Shown piece by piece: positions 12,640 through 28,519 of a stretch of 64,000 bases of DNA. Where the stretch lies: contig OY987249.1 of the NCBI GenBank assembly GCA_963920765.1, positions 5,624,188 to 5,688,187 of the forward strand, written 5' to 3'. The stretch is from Ulota crispa. Its lineage: Eukaryota; Streptophyta; Bryopsida; Orthotrichales; Orthotrichaceae. The translations under genes were made by a program, and so were the position numbers. Each line of letters starts with the position of its first letter. Position 1 is the first letter of the stretch. Under the pieces are notes generated by a model. The model was not told the DNA's origin. It saw only the letters and a program-made list of their open reading frames with translations, and searched no databases.

Positions 12640-15191
12640 TTAAAAGTGCATCTCCAAGTATTTCTTCTCAAAATAACAGACTTGCGAATTTGAGTAAGGT
12701 CCTAGTGCGCCATATACGTAATTTGTATTTCCATTGATTGTGGGGCCACTCCTTCGGCAGCCTACATCAATCTGCATGTTGTTGTTGTAGTTCATGTTAA
12801 GACAATCCATGTATGTCCAATACTGCAACAAAGACCCCGCCTAGAATGAGCCACGAACACCTTCACAACTACAAACTACAACAACATTATCAAGGCTAAC
12901 CAAGTGAACAAGCGCAAGAGATAAGGATCATATCACAATGTCCCTTGAAGAGCTTTTATAATTATCAAACTTTAGACAAGTGAACGCTTCTTATTGTGAA
13001 GCATCAAGAGACTATGATACACCAAAGTTTGGGCACCCGTTGGGAAATAGAGTGCTTTGGATACTACAAGTACAACCAACGACACCAGTGGTTGTCCGAA
13101 TCTAAGAGTGAACAAGTGGTAGTAATGCAGTAATACACTGTCAGTAGGGCGGTGAGCCGTTGTGATGATCAATATCCACATGTTCTCACGTGAGTGGCGT
13201 TGAAAAAGGTGCACTGGGACGCACGAGGAAAGCATGAGCGGATGTACTCGCAGTCACAGCCCTCGTGCCTGCCCATCTCGCACCGCACTTCCTCGCCAGG
13301 TAGACAATCCATGCCTGGAGACTGGCACACTGCACCCACCGGAGGCACCGACAAACATGGGATGTCAGACCTCGCAATTACTACAGGGATTAGGGATTCA
13401 AACTAGCTATAATGAACTCCCTCTGTCCCTCTAAAAACGTCCAAAAAGCTTCCTTGCAAAGGATTAACTGTGTTTTTAGTCTTTGTGCTTGTGGCACATG
13501 CATTCTAGAATCAATATACTATCTACCAAATGTATGCAAAATTTCCAGCTTTGATGGTGCCGTTTGGGCACCCAAATTTCAAGCAAAAGTACCATATTTG
13601 TGCAAGTTACTAGCTCCTCATTATTGATGATTTAAAGATTAGTAGCAACAATGGTACCTCATATGGGCAAGGCCAAGCTTGCTCGGAGAGAAATGCTCCC
13701 AAATAGCTTATAACTTGCCCCCATGAGATCATTGAACATGACAAACGCTTTCTCAGCGATTGAGATCAGCAAAAGGGAGCTTTTTAGTGGTGGAAGAAAT
13801 GTGACTGATTTGGACATTTTTAGAGGGACAGAGGGAGCAACTGTTTTAGTTTCAAAGTACTAGACCTTTCTTAGAGTTTAGAATTGTGGATTCTCTGAAA
13901 ATTGTCTTCTTTGCAGGGTCAATTTCGACAGCCCCATAATGCCTCGCTATTACCAAATAGCTGTTAAATGCCTTTCGAGGAAGATGGATTTCTGTTCTAG
14001 TTTGTTTAAGACCTTCTTGCATAAGTTGTACTGATATAGGTACACCCAGACCTCTTTTGTGTCAGCTTTTGTGATATTACATCATCACTAAGCCCTAAGA
14101 GACTAACACACCCAGTTCAAAACTCACTCTGTTGTACTCTCACAATCCAATTGGGATGTCATGGTATACAAATGAGTTAATATGGAATTGGACAAGTGTG
14201 AAAAAGGGTAACAGACCACCCTCAGAAATTTTGCAATCCCAAGTGCTTTAGGGCGTGTACCAACACTAAGGAATGCAATGACCACAGCGGCTCTAGCTTG
14301 ACTATAACTGGAAAGACAGCTTGACTAGAATGCATATTAAGTATGAGCATAAATCGTAGAAAAAGCAAATGGATTAGCTCAAGAAGAAGGAGAAAAGCTC
14401 TTACAAAGAGGCAAGTCATTTATGCGTGCGACAGGCGGTGCTAGAAGACGGCGAGAGGCCAGTTGGCTACGTTCAAACATGGACGTCAACTGCGGCACTC
14501 ACACATGTCAATCCACTAAGTTAGAAATGGAGCAATAGATACACAAATGAACCCCAAAGATGACACCCCACAGTTATAAGAGCTGAAACAACCCATCAAT
14601 AAAAGCTTTCAAGGAGGTAACGAAGTGCATTAACAGAAAGAAAAAAACCTTATCCTAAATTACTACAATCTCTAGCGAATGCTTGTTGTAAAATTTCAGC
14701 TTGAGCACTTAAGGTCACTATGGGAACTCATGTACTTAGATGATGATGTCGTTTGCAATAAATAAGGACCATGTACCATACCCTTTCAGCTTCAGCCTGC
14801 ATTCTGGCTAAGTCTTTCATGGTCATGTACTTCCTGCTGGCCTCTGCGCAACAAACAAACAATTATCATGTCTAGGCCGCTCATAATCCATACTTGAAGC
14901 GTCAAGAGTTCAACAAGAATCACACTGAGCTGGATTTGGTAAAAAATGACAAAATCATCCAGCATTGGTGTAATCTGGATGAGGGGAAAGTGATGGATCT
15001 GAGAACACCAGCATTGATAAAAAAACAATGACCATCAAACTACAGAGAAAGCACAACCCAGTGCAAAAATCTCTTTGCTGAACTGGACTGCGCTCATCAA
15101 CAAAAGGGGTTTCATGACTAGGGTTTGCGGTACCTGTGACCACCAGCATCAACAAAAGAAACCCCATGAGGTCTCTGGCATGGATGGCCAT
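12640..15191 (-). CDS. Small secreted cysteine-rich protein, family not recognised, 5 exons
   Basis: Exons on the minus strand: 15191-15134, 14843-14782, 14489-14405, 13380-13190, 12822-12640. They total 579 nt, 192 residues, and every junction keeps phase with GT-AG borders. The N-terminus MAIHARDLMGFLLLMLVVTEA is a good signal peptide. It is followed by a charged stretch (SRKYMTMKDLARMQAEAER, then LTSMFERSQLASRRLLAPP) that could be a propeptide. The C-terminal half carries all 11 cysteines, including VCQSPGMDCLPGEEVRC, GCDCEYIRSC and YMDCLNMNYNNNMQIDVGC, plus one likely N-glycosylation site (FNAT). The stop is TAA at 12640-12642. An AG just upstream of the ATG (about 15213) and a GTAGCG donor at about 15353 suggest a leader intron. 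I cannot assign a family; the role is presumably extracellular. The junction between exons 3 and 4 is the least certain, because the alternative acceptor 10 bp downstream breaks phase. Confidence 0.75.
13417..13837. mobile_element. Stowaway-like MITE (Tc1/mariner type)
   Basis: Terminal inverted repeats start CTCCCTCTGTCCCTCTAAAA on both ends, with about 27 of 30 positions matching. The element is about 420 bp and AT-rich, with no coding capacity. CTCCCTCYGT is the classic Stowaway terminus. The expected TA target duplication is not clear (flanks AA and CA). It lies in intron 3 of the Cys-rich secreted protein gene, 36 bp upstream of the exon 4 acceptor in transcript sense. Confidence 0.8.
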
Positions 15192-15954
15192 AGCGCTACA
15201 GCTTCAGATTCCTGCACCACAAAACAAAAACCGTCACACACTTTCAACCACAGCGACATTCTTTGGTGATTCAGGAACTTTAGAGGTAGAGATTATGAAG
15301 CGCTCCCAGTTCAAAAATTAGCCTAAAAACAGAGACTGACAGCAATGCGCTACCTGAGTTCAGCAAACAGTCTTCCACCAAATCGAAGTCGATCAATCTC
15401 CAAAGCAAGCTAACGAGAGTGAGCGCTGTCAAGGCCAAGTGAGGAATGCGAGACGAATGATGCAGCAATGCAACGGAGGTGAATTATTGACTGAGGTGGG
15501 GTCTTCTTTTACAAATCATAAGCTTAAGTTAGTGCAACTACGGATCAAGTCGACATCAGCAAGCAGGCGCACTAATTTGAGACTTTTCATTGGGGGGCAC
15601 AGCTGGATGATTGCGCTGCATGACCTCGTCGTCGGGCTGATGCACGAAAAAAGCGCCGAATACTGATGAGGATGCGCACATCAGTGGGCATCAATGGCGC
15701 ACCGGCGACCGTCACTCCTCAATAATTCTCTTCTGTTGCTGCGAGCTAATTCGTCGTCGACGAAGGAAATGTGCGACCCAGGCTGGCGTAGTAATCATGC
15801 AATGGCAACAGTAACAGCGACTCAGCGAGGAGCCGAGGAGTTCCGGGCAGCGTTTTTTTTTTTAAAATTTCGCTGGTAGAGGGGACACACCCACGTTTGG
15901 ATAGAATTGGATAGAATCAACGGTCGTCTGCACGTTCATTCACAAATTTTTAGT

Positions 15955-16340
15955 ACCTTTCATCCAAAATCTGTTTCATCCATAATTTGGCAAATCTAGT
16001 GCAAATTTGGGAAGGAATTTGGGGAATTCATTCAAATTTTCAATGAATTTTTTTAGTGTTGTGATTGCCAAACAAGTTTGAGGTAAGATTTAGGCAAATT
16101 TTGGCCAAGAAATTTTTTGCTGGTTTTGGGGAGTTAGAGAACTAAGGTAGCTAGGTACAGCATTGAATTTCCTGGCAAATTTTTGCCTAAATCTTACTTG
16201 GAAACTGCGCTGGCGACAAGCACACTAGGAAATTTGAGTGAAAATCTATGAAATTGCCAGATCCTTCCTGCAGTAGATTCCAAATTTGCCAAATTTTGGA
16301 TGAACGTAGCTTAAATTAGTAGTATTTTGGATGAATTCTT
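15955..16340. repeat. Imperfect foldback element
   Basis: TTCATCCATAATTTGGCAAA near 15975 pairs with its complement near 16283-16304. GTAAGATTTAGGCAAA near 16085 pairs with the segment near 16180-16195. Outer ATCCAAAAT/ATTTTGGAT segments also pair. Arms are about 150 bp around a short centre. No target duplication was identified. Confidence 0.6.
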
Positions 16341-16460
16341 AAATATCATTCATTTGTTCCAATTTTAGCCAAATTTTCCATACCTGCCTACATTCTAGGG
16401 TGCCAGTCGCTCTACCTTAACAAAAACAAAAATTAAACACTGGCTAGGTGTACCCATTTT

Positions 16461-16635
16461 GGATCATTGAGCATATGTACATAGGGTGTACGCCTTAGAT
16501 CTCAAATCTAGGCAACCCATAGATAGTTTATCTTCTTTGCCATAAAAGGTAAGCTACATACAGCCCGCCTAGATTTGAGATCTAAATTGTACATCATGTC
16601 TACATGGTGTGCTACATGAGGTTCAATGATTCAGA
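16461..16635. repeat. Short foldback element
   Basis: TTAGATCTCAAATCTAGGC (16495-16513) is the exact reverse complement of 16567-16585. Weaker pairing continues outwards to a GATCATTGA/TCAATGATTC pair at the ends. Confidence 0.65.
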
Positions 16636-17033
16636 ACATGTATACCTACCTTAGAGTATCTGCTCCTTTGCACGCAACCTAGAGCTCTGAAAAGCACGTG
16701 TCAAGGAGTACATGATCAAGGGCTTGCACAAAACTTTGATGCCCCACTCTTGCCCTCAAGTAGCTATAAGCAAGTATTGAGCATGCATCACAAAGGACAA
16801 GAGTTGAGCTTCAATCGTGGGCCTTGTGTGTTGACTAATCAACAAGTTTCAATTGTCCTAGATTTGGGCGTGCTAACAATTCATCAAACCTTGAACGTTA
16901 TATTATTTGAGTTACAATTAAGCAAGCCGAGTCTTGAATAGGGCTTTGGCACGTATGCGGTGAGGTGGTCAAACAGAGCAGCCGTCCTAAGCACTATTGC
17001 GATGCTAGGTTACATGCAAGGGTGCGGATTAGA

Positions 17034-17263
17034 GTTTAGGGAGAGATTTTAACTTCACCAGCTAAAAACATGCCTTTCCCAATTTGAACCAGATTTTCAA
17101 TAACATGGACTAGTTATTTCTTGCAAAATTTCTATAAATATATTATAATACACTATAATTAGATTTTTGAAAAAAAGGCCAAATTTTTATCCAGAACTTT
17201 TAAATTTTAACCAATATTTTTGCAATTTCAACTGACATTACACTAACCGCCGGTTCTCCCTGA
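17034..17263. repeat. Small element with TTAGGGA.../...TCCCT ends, copy 1
   Basis: It starts GTTTAGGGAGAGATTTTAAC followed by TTCACCAGCTAAAA, and ends GCCGGTTCTCCCTGA. A relative with the same TTCACCAGCTAAAA segment and CCGGTTTTTCCCTCA end lies at 37332-37557. No coding capacity. Confidence 0.45.
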
Positions 17264-17571
17264 TCATTGCTAGGAACGCCTCATCCAGTGTTCGAGGAGA
17301 ACGGGCATTTTACTGTTATGTCAGCCGTTTGAATTTGCAGGAAAACCGGTAGAAATTTGAAACTACTGTATAGTTGTACAAATATAGGAAATATCCAGCG
17401 TATGCTTGTGACAAACCGGTTTAAACCATTTCGAATATTAGCACGTGAAGGGAAGGTTTCTCCCCAAACAATGATCCCACATTTCCATCATTTTCCCTTG
17501 AATTTGTATCTGTAAGCAAAAAAAAATTACTCTCAAGGTAGGTAGCTCATAAAGCGTTACTTTAACCCCTA

Positions 17572-18208
17572 AATGGCGAAGGCGCCCAGGGTGTTTGCAA
17601 AATTTTGAAGACAAATAAAATCTTATCAAATCCCTATTTTTGGTATTTTTTTTTAACCCAAGTTTGTTTTGAAGTCTATTTTCAACATCAAAAATTTGAT
17701 TTTGAAAACAAATGTTCATGATTTTTCTATTCAAATTTTGTACAAGGGTGTCCACTGCAATCTTGAAATTTATAGTGTTGGAAGATCTTGAAAATGAGCC
17801 TCAAATACACTAGAGCTTGGAGAAAAACCCACATTAGAAATCCATTTAAAAAAATTATAGGAGCAGATTTTGAAAGCTGTAAATTGGTTGAGGTTAAACA
17901 TGTAATGACTTTAAACCTCATGTTTTTTTGATGACCAACTTTTTAGATTTGACATGTGAAATGAGGATTAGAAAACTTCAAGTTACTTTTGCAGTTTTAA
18001 TACCCTCATGTTCAAATGTTATAATCTTTCAAATTATGAGTGATATTATTGTGTTTTCTTTTTCTATGTAATCTCTAACATGTCAAGTTTAAATTTGTAC
18101 AATTACAATTTTAAGAAACTTGATGATATTTATGAAAAGGTTGGTTGATTGTTCACTTTCTTGAAAATGCCAAGAAGTTCAGAAAGGCCTTGGGCATTTA
18201 GGGGTTAA
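17572..18208. mobile_element. TTAA-flanked non-autonomous DNA element (A)
   Basis: It is flanked by TTAA on both sides (17572-17575 and 18205-18208). Ends are CCCCTAAATGGCGAAGG and, on the other strand, CCCCTAAATGCCCAAGG. It is 637 bp including both TTAA and has no coding capacity. TTAA duplication plus CCC termini is the hallmark of the piggyBac superfamily; that assignment is inferred. Confidence 0.75.
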
Positions 18209-18521
18209 GGGCTGATATGCCTTTTCATGGGCTTTCCAAGATAAGGATTCTTTTGTCTAATTTTTAGACAAAGAGAAATAGATCTTGGATTTTCAAACAA
18301 AGGAGATAGATGCCTAATTTTCAAGCAAAAAGAAATAGATGTCAAATATAACACTATTTTTTTTATTTTTTGAAACGTTTTTGAATTGTTGATGAATTTT
18401 CAAAATTTTCATTGTAGTAGGCATCTATTTGTGACTCTAGATCTCCCATAAATCAGTCTCATGCAACTTATAAAGAGATGAGGTGAAATCAAGAAGTATG
18501 ATTGGCTCTTGCAATAGAATA

Positions 18522-18937
18522 TAGGGAATTGATGTGTGTACCACATCCTTTGAACTACTGTACCACACTCCAAGGTAAATTTTAGATTTCTACCATCAAA
18601 AAGCTGAATTTGAGAATTTGGAATTCAGATTTGGACTTAGAAACCATGATTTAGTCTAGACCCATAAAAAAAGTTGCAATTCAGCAACACTCATTGAAAA
18701 AGTTTATCTTTTTTTACATACAAAAATAAAAGTAACACTTTTCTCTCTAGCTAAACTTTTTCATTGGATGTTGTTGAATTGCAACTTTTTTTATGGTTCT
18801 AAACTAAATCGGGGTTTCTAAGTCCAAATCTAAATTTTGAATTCTCAAATTTAGCTTTTTGATGGTAGAAATCTAAAATTTATCCCAAAGGTGTGGTACA
18901 GTAGTTCAAAGGATGTGGTACACATATCAATTCCCTA
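18522..18937. mobile_element. Foldback MITE, ~190 bp arms
   Basis: The two halves are near reverse complements over almost the whole length. It starts GGGAATTGATGTGTGTACC and ends GGTACACATATCAATTCCC. It is flanked by TA on both sides and, one step further out, by GAATA, so the target duplication is TA (mariner-like) or GAATA. No coding capacity. Confidence 0.8.
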
Positions 18938-19045
18938 GAATACACCTTTTATTTTATGACTTAAAGAGGTCCATTTAAGAACCACTTCATATTCATTCCT
19001 CACCTACCCATGAGATGCATTATATGAGAGTGTTGCAATTTGAGC

Positions 19046-19363
19046 TAAGGTATGTGCACCCATAAGTGTCAAACTAAGGGTTTTGAACATGATGAGTATC
19101 AATAAACAGCTAGCAAATTACAAGATCCATTTAGGAAAAGAAAAATAATGAGTTTGCACTTTTGAATGTATTATTTGAATACTGTGAGAATAAGTTGTGA
19201 TTTTTTAAAGAGCAAACTATCATTGCACCCATGACCACTATTAACATTTTAGGTTCACATGTTGCACATCCTTGTAATTACATCTATTCACTTCCACAGA
19301 TTTTCCAAGATTTTAGAGGTGACAATTATGGGGATAGTGGTGCTTATGGGTGTACATACCTTA
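19046..19363 (+). mobile_element. TA-flanked MITE of the ACCCATAAG family, copy 1
   Basis: Terminal repeats AGGTATGTGCACCCATAAG and, at the right, the complement of AGGTATGTACACCCATAAG, flanked by TA. The interior (GATGAGTATCAATAAACAGC ... TTCCAAGATTTTAGAG) is shared with copies at 19509, 48417 and 50523. No coding capacity. Confidence 0.8.
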
Positions 19364-19508
19364 CTTGCTATAGGCATCTTTGCACTAGCCATGAAAAAAA
19401 TTAGTGTTTAAGAATGCAAACAATGATTAAAGTGGACACTTGTGTTAAAATTATTGCTTGGAAATTTGACAAGTGGATTCAAGTGCACCAAGCTCCAGTG
19501 CCGTAATG

Positions 19509-19909
19509 TAAGGTAGGCGCACCTATAAGTGTGAAAATAAGGCTTTTGGAGTAGGTAAAACAATTGACTAACTTTGAAAAAAATACTGTAAGTTAGGAAG
19601 TGGATACTAAAAATATTGGCATCAATGTCAAGGTTCCAACTGCAAGCATTTGTTCACAAAGATTTTTCAAAGTCCAAAAGCACTGAAATTGTAATAACCA
19701 TGTGTAAGAGATGCTAAAAACAAGGCTTGTTGGTTCTTAAACAATGAGATGGGTACTCAAAACCTCATGCTAGTCACCCACAACCATCACTTCATCACCC
19801 ATAACCATTACTCAGTCACCCACAACCATTTGTGTTTTTTATTAACTAGCCCTTGCCACTATCAAGTGACAATCATGGGGACACAACGCTTATGGATGCT
19901 GCTACCTTA
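19509..19909 (+). mobile_element. ACCCATAAG-family MITE, copy 2
   Basis: It starts TAAGGTAGGCGCACCTATAAG and ends CTTATGGATGCTGCTACCTTA, the same terminal pattern as its neighbour at 19046, only about 145 bp away. The interior is more diverged and includes a short run of ATCACYCA-like repeats near 19780-19830. Confidence 0.7.
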
Positions 19910-20087
19910 GGCACAATAAAAAGAGCAAAAATGCACTATTGTCAATATGGCAAGATACACGTCCTCATTGTAGGAAATTTATTTCCCCTTGTGTATCCTT
20001 GAGTGTGTATCTTGGATCTTTCCATTGTTACCCTGTAGCATTAACAAAGCCTTTGTGTACAATACCCCTCAGTATGTTTACATTTGG

Positions 20088-20480
20088 GCATGTTTGGCAT
20101 TCAACAAATTTGCATAAATTATTGTATAATTTGCATTTTCTTGCCTTGCATTACGATTTTGAAATTCTTATGCAATTTCAATGAAGCATACAAAATTTTA
20201 GTTCCAAAAAATCAACACCCTATTTTTGGCAAATTGTTTTGTATTAAAATCATGGTTTTACAAGAAAGTTGATTAATGTATAGTGACGATGAATTTTTGA
20301 GATTTGATTGCATGGATATGTAGGAAACATCCATATGCACATCTTTCATGCTAATAAAAACCCCCCTTAAGTAACAAAAATTGATCTACAAAAGATTCAT
20401 TAAAATTTGTGATAGGCTCAAATTTTGCAAAACATATATTTTTCTATGAAAATCCTCTTCTTTTTACTCAAATATTGTAA
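20088..20480 (+). repeat. Dispersed repeat shared with 58.06-59.43 kb
   Basis: Segments TTTACAAGAAAGTTGATTAA, GATTTGATTGCATGGATATG and ACATCCATATGCACATCTTT recur at 58060-58400 and in both arms of the palindrome at 58561-59430. Boundaries are approximate. Non-coding. Confidence 0.7.
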
Positions 20481-20830
20481 CTAAGTGCTTTTTTTCATAG
20501 GTTTTCAAAATGTACAAGTAGTATACATTTGAGGAGGTGGACGGTTTCACAGGCCTATAGCCTTTTCACTTCAAAATTTCATAACTGATTTCACAAAACT
20601 CCAAAAATTATGAAATAACTTAAATTATGTGTCACTTCTTTACTGAAAAACAGTTCAAGAAGTTTCACCTCCCCAAAATTCAGTTTCAGCCCTTCGATGG
20701 ACGGTTTATGAGCACACTACCTTACATACCGGGATGTTTGTCACTCAAAATGAAGGCTGGACGAAGGACGGACGAAAGGCGAACTGAAGGCCGTCGTCGG
20801 TCCATAGTTCGTTGATCGGCCCGAAGCTCT

Positions 20831-20844
20831 AAACCCTAAACCCT
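20831..20844 (+). promoter_or_regulatory. Double telo-box upstream of uL14m
   Basis: AAACCCTAAACCCT lies about 70-80 bp upstream of the ATG of the L14 gene. Telo-boxes (AAACCCTAA) are a known hallmark of plant ribosomal-protein and other translation-gene promoters, usually close to the transcription start. Confidence 0.75.
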
Positions 20845-20911
20845 GCAGTATTCCGAGAGTGTGCATTCTCGCTGGACTTGTGATCAGGGTTTGCTGGATT
20901 TCAATGTAGCG

Positions 20912-21427
20912 ATGGCTTCCCGATTGTCGTCCCTGTCGCGCATCCTGCTGCGTCCTGCATCTCATCAAGGTCTGACATCGCCGACTGCTGATTACACCAT
21001 CTCTCATTCTGCGCTTGCTCCGACATCCACGGCGGGGGCTTTCCTTCAGCAACAATGCCGGTCGTTTGTGCAAATGCGGACTCGGTTGGAAGTCGCTGAT
21101 AACTCCGGAGCCAAGCGCGTCTCGTGCATCAAGGTTTTAGGTGGTGGCAAGCACGGGAAGCTTGGCGACCTCATCATCGCCTCTGTCAAGGACGCCGTTC
21201 CTCGCGGCAAGGTCAAGAAGGGCGAAGTCGTGAATTGTGTGATTGTTCGTGCTGCGATGCACCGACAGCGCAGTGATGGGAGCGAAATTAGGTTCGACAA
21301 GAATGCAGTTGTTATAGTGAATAAGCAAGGAGAGCCTATAGGGACGCGTATCTTTGGGCCTGTTCCTCACGAACTTCGGATGAAAAAATTCATGAAAATT
21401 TTGACGCAGGCTGATCACGTCATTTAG
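20912..21427 (+). CDS. Mitochondrial large-subunit ribosomal protein uL14m (HUELLENLOS type)
   Basis: Single-exon gene, 171 residues. Residues 1-54 ([20 protein letters not shown]...) are rich in Arg and Ser, lack acidic residues near the start and look like a mitochondrial presequence. From Met55 the protein follows bacterial L14 throughout: [68 protein letters not shown], ending TQADHVI. L14 sits at the subunit interface next to the peptidyl-transferase region. The start was chosen at ATG 20912 because it gives a clean presequence; the frame is open upstream to 20861 but only from a GTG codon. In Arabidopsis, HUELLENLOS encodes such a protein and affects ovule development. A telo-box promoter lies just upstream. 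Confidence 0.95.
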   Translation: MASRLSSLSRILLRPASHQGLTSPTADYTISHSALAPTSTAGAFLQQQCRSFVQMRTRLEVADNSGAKRVSCIKVLGGGKHGKLGDLIIASVKDAVPRGKVKKGEVVNCVIVRAAMHRQRSDGSEIRFDKNAVVIVNKQGEPIGTRIFGPVPHELRMKKFMKILTQADHVI

Positions 21428-22796
21428 TGGAACAATTCAAATGTGCTCAAACTTTTTTATTCGCTCACATGTTTTGCTTTGGCATCCGATTTTGTTGAAT
21501 TCTGAACGTGCAGTTTGCGTTTCGACATTTTTACGATCCAAACTTTTCTTTGTAGCGAACATACGGGCTGAGTTTCAGCAGGATTGGCAGTTTAGGTTTT
21601 TTTGTTTGAGATGTGTAGGTTAGTGACAGTCACGTTGGAAGTGGAATATAAGCCTTATGTTTTTCAACCTGTTTGTATAGGTCACACCAGGACTTTATTT
21701 TGTCCTATTTTGTCGTATTTTTGCCCAACACATGCAATTTTTTGGTGATGCAAACTTTGGTCTTATTTGAACTATATTTTTCACAGTATGATCAATAGAA
21801 TCCGTTATTCTAAACTCATGAATCCTTGGTTCATGGTCGTTAGGTTGTTTTGTTATCCGTTGTCTCGAGGTGAGATATCTAATGAAGATATTTCTGCAAG
21901 CACCTTGGAGTCAAATCTTATGTCTTGGTGCACACTTTGTCCTGAGTCGAAGTAGTATTCCCTCTCATGCACATTTTCATTTAAATTCTATAACGCATGT
22001 AATGTGCCACTTTCTCTTTGCTTGCTCTGCAGAGAGAAAACAGCACATTATTTGAACTTTTCTGTATGCTCTACAGTTAGCTGAGTTATACTGCAAGCTA
22101 CAGAACTCGGTTTCTTTAATTTGACTCGGTTGTTTATGCATACCATGCTACTGCCTAACGATGTGGCCTCCTTCATTGGAAATACAACTGTTGAACAGAT
22201 TTCAGTGCTTGACATGGCCACATAAGATATCACACTGGGACCTGGTACATGCCTTTCTTGTTCGCCACTTACATTCTACTTGCTTTTCATTTTTCCATCC
22301 TTTAGTAGCATAGTAAATGTTTTCAGGCATTTCGATGCAGAGTTTAAATTTCTGGATACATGTTGTGAAGCAGTAGTGAGAGGTTAACTAGCCGGTTCCA
22401 TTAGTAGGTCGTTAAGCAGCAGTTTTCTCATAACTGCCGCGGCTGTCGCGGCGTTAACGACATATCTCATCGGACGGTGTGGATCAACTTCATTCCGGAT
22501 TTCTCGCATCGATGGATTCAGCTGGCAGTGTCACTATAAATAAGCTGGACTCCCACCATAGCCACAGTAGCGTGCAAATCTTCTTCGCCCGATTCCTTCG
22601 AAGACTATTCGAATCGATTTGAGCAGACTAAAGTCCTCCGTTCTTGCTTGTCTGTGGTTATTGAACCACTTCTTTTGCCTGCCTGGGTTTGAGTTGCTCG
22701 AGCTTTTAAATCGTTCGCTGTGGAGTTACAGAAACTTTCCGGGTGCTGAGCGTTTATATTTTTCTTACAACATCCTGATAAAAAAATAATAGAAGA
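21428..22796. other. L14 3' UTR and alpha-tubulin promoter region
   Basis: The left part is AT-rich and presumably holds the L14 3' UTR. 22400-22560 is GC-richer and leads into a TATA box, then an approximately 230-base tubulin leader that reaches the ATG at 22797. No gene is seen between. Confidence 0.6.
22535..22542 (+). promoter_or_regulatory. TATA box of the alpha-tubulin gene
   Basis: TATAAATA, about 255 bp upstream of the ATG. Transcription would begin near 22565-22575, which gives a leader of roughly 230 bases without an obvious intron. Confidence 0.6.
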
Positions 22797-26586
<3,790 letters not shown>

Positions 26587-28519
26587 GGTAGGGACTTCCA
26601 AAGTTGCTGTTGAGCATGATTTTTATATTTATCATAATTCTAATGGTCAGGGTTTGATTTTATAAATGGCATTGCGAAAAGGATTCCAACTCATTAAAAA
26701 AAAAGCGTTATTCACTAACCGTTTGCAAAAGTTTTGCAGAATTTATAGACAGATAGTTTTATTAGTAGATGTTCTAACGTTGCTTTATTTCTTTTTTTTT
26801 GACAAATAGGTACATTAATTGATCGACGAGATTAAGTGAACACTTGGAAAGTGGAGCTTTTGGGTGTTCCCACCTTTAGTCAATGAAGCAGCTTTGATGA
26901 CTGTCTTCAAAGGAACGTGATGCATCTTATGAGGTTATGATCCCCTACAGCCCTCAGTATTTTGCAACTACATCCTCAAAACTCAATGTTCCGTTGCGAG
27001 ATGCCACTGAGGTTAATGGCCGGTCCAACTGAAGTTGTACTGGATTTTTGGAGCATCTTGCGAGTACTTACGGAAGGTTTGTGTACATTTGGGTGTTAAG
27101 AGATGTGTTCAGCAAGTGTCTTAGAGATAGAATCCTGGTACACATTTGGTTTTGGTACACTTCTGGAGTAGATTTTGCTTGCAAACACCACTCTTAACAC
27201 CAAGTGTAGACATATGTTTAGGAAGTCTAGCAATCCTTAGTTTGTACAGTTCCGTTTGAGAAATCTTTAATAAAATTGATACTTTAAACTCTTCGAGTAT
27301 GTTCTTTGCATAATAATTACCGGTATGCTTTTGTTGCTTCATACTGTAATGCTAGCTTGAGCCCTTTTCTACTGTATCAAACATATATTACCTGCTCTTT
27401 TGTCGAGCTAGATTGATTGCATTCATTTATACCCACTAGAAGGTAAGGTGGTTCCATGCAAAATGGATTCTCTCCTAAAGTTTACATTTTTTGAACACGG
27501 AAGCTTCGCTGAGGGGCATATTGAATTCACTGGCAATCTAGACTTTGGAAAATTTATGGTTTACTCATACAACATCCAAAAATACATGCTTGGATCTTTT
27601 AGTTGCCAATAAAATTCAAGAAAAGACAGCTTAATCCATGACGGTTTTGAACAAAAGTGTGATGCGTGTTGTGATTTGTGATTTTTCAACTTTTTTCAAA
27701 AAGAAAGTTACTCATGTCTTTTCCAACACATATGAAAATTTCTTTGAAAGCAAATAAGTAACCTATGACTTTTAGAGTTTATCTATGGGATCAAATTTGA
27801 AAAAAAATCTTTTATGGTCCCTTGTCAAATAAAATTAGAAGGTTCTAACATTAAATTTTTATTGGAAACAAAGTTTCTTCTTTTAGCAATTGAATTTTGG
27901 AATGGTGGGTAGTAAATGTGAGACTATCTTTGTGGCATGAGGTGAAAGCTAATTTTTTTATTGTTTGTGTTCTAAGTATTGAAACATTTATATGTTTGGT
28001 GAGTTGTTGATTAAGGAAATTATTTGAACCCACAATTGATTTTACTTGGTTCTTTATCTTGCATAGTGCCCATCTATATGGAACCATCAACACTTTATAA
28101 TAGGCAACTTTTCAACAAAAGCCATCAACACCATCCTAGAAGCTATTTATTGATGAAATGAATCTAGAAAGAATTTAATACCACATAAAAGAAAAACTTA
28201 GCAATTTGGAATGTACAATACAACAAAAAAGACTGTAGAGAAAATGCTTATCTAAACTCTCTTAGATATGGTTACCTTCCACATAATCAACTCCTTAGCA
28301 CATCTTGCTAAGTTGGTGCAATTTTGTTGAACCAAAACTAAAGAATTATACACCTTAATCATTTGTGAATATTGCTATTGACTACACAAATCACAATCAA
28401 AGATCTCATTTGGTTTAAGTTTCTTCTTGAAGAAAAGGGGACTCATAACATTTTGTAGCCTGAAGAGAGGCTGCTTTTCCCTCTCTCTTTACGTATCATC
28501 CGTGAACTTCATTTTGACC

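Larger units (their letters stand above)
15192..20830. other. Gene-free belt of small inverted-repeat elements
   Basis: 15192-15870 is relatively GC-rich and probably holds the leader and promoter of the Cys-rich gene (minus strand). From 15.9 kb to 20.5 kb it is AT-rich and made largely of foldback and terminal-inverted-repeat elements, entered individually. I see no protein-coding gene on either strand. Confidence 0.55.
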
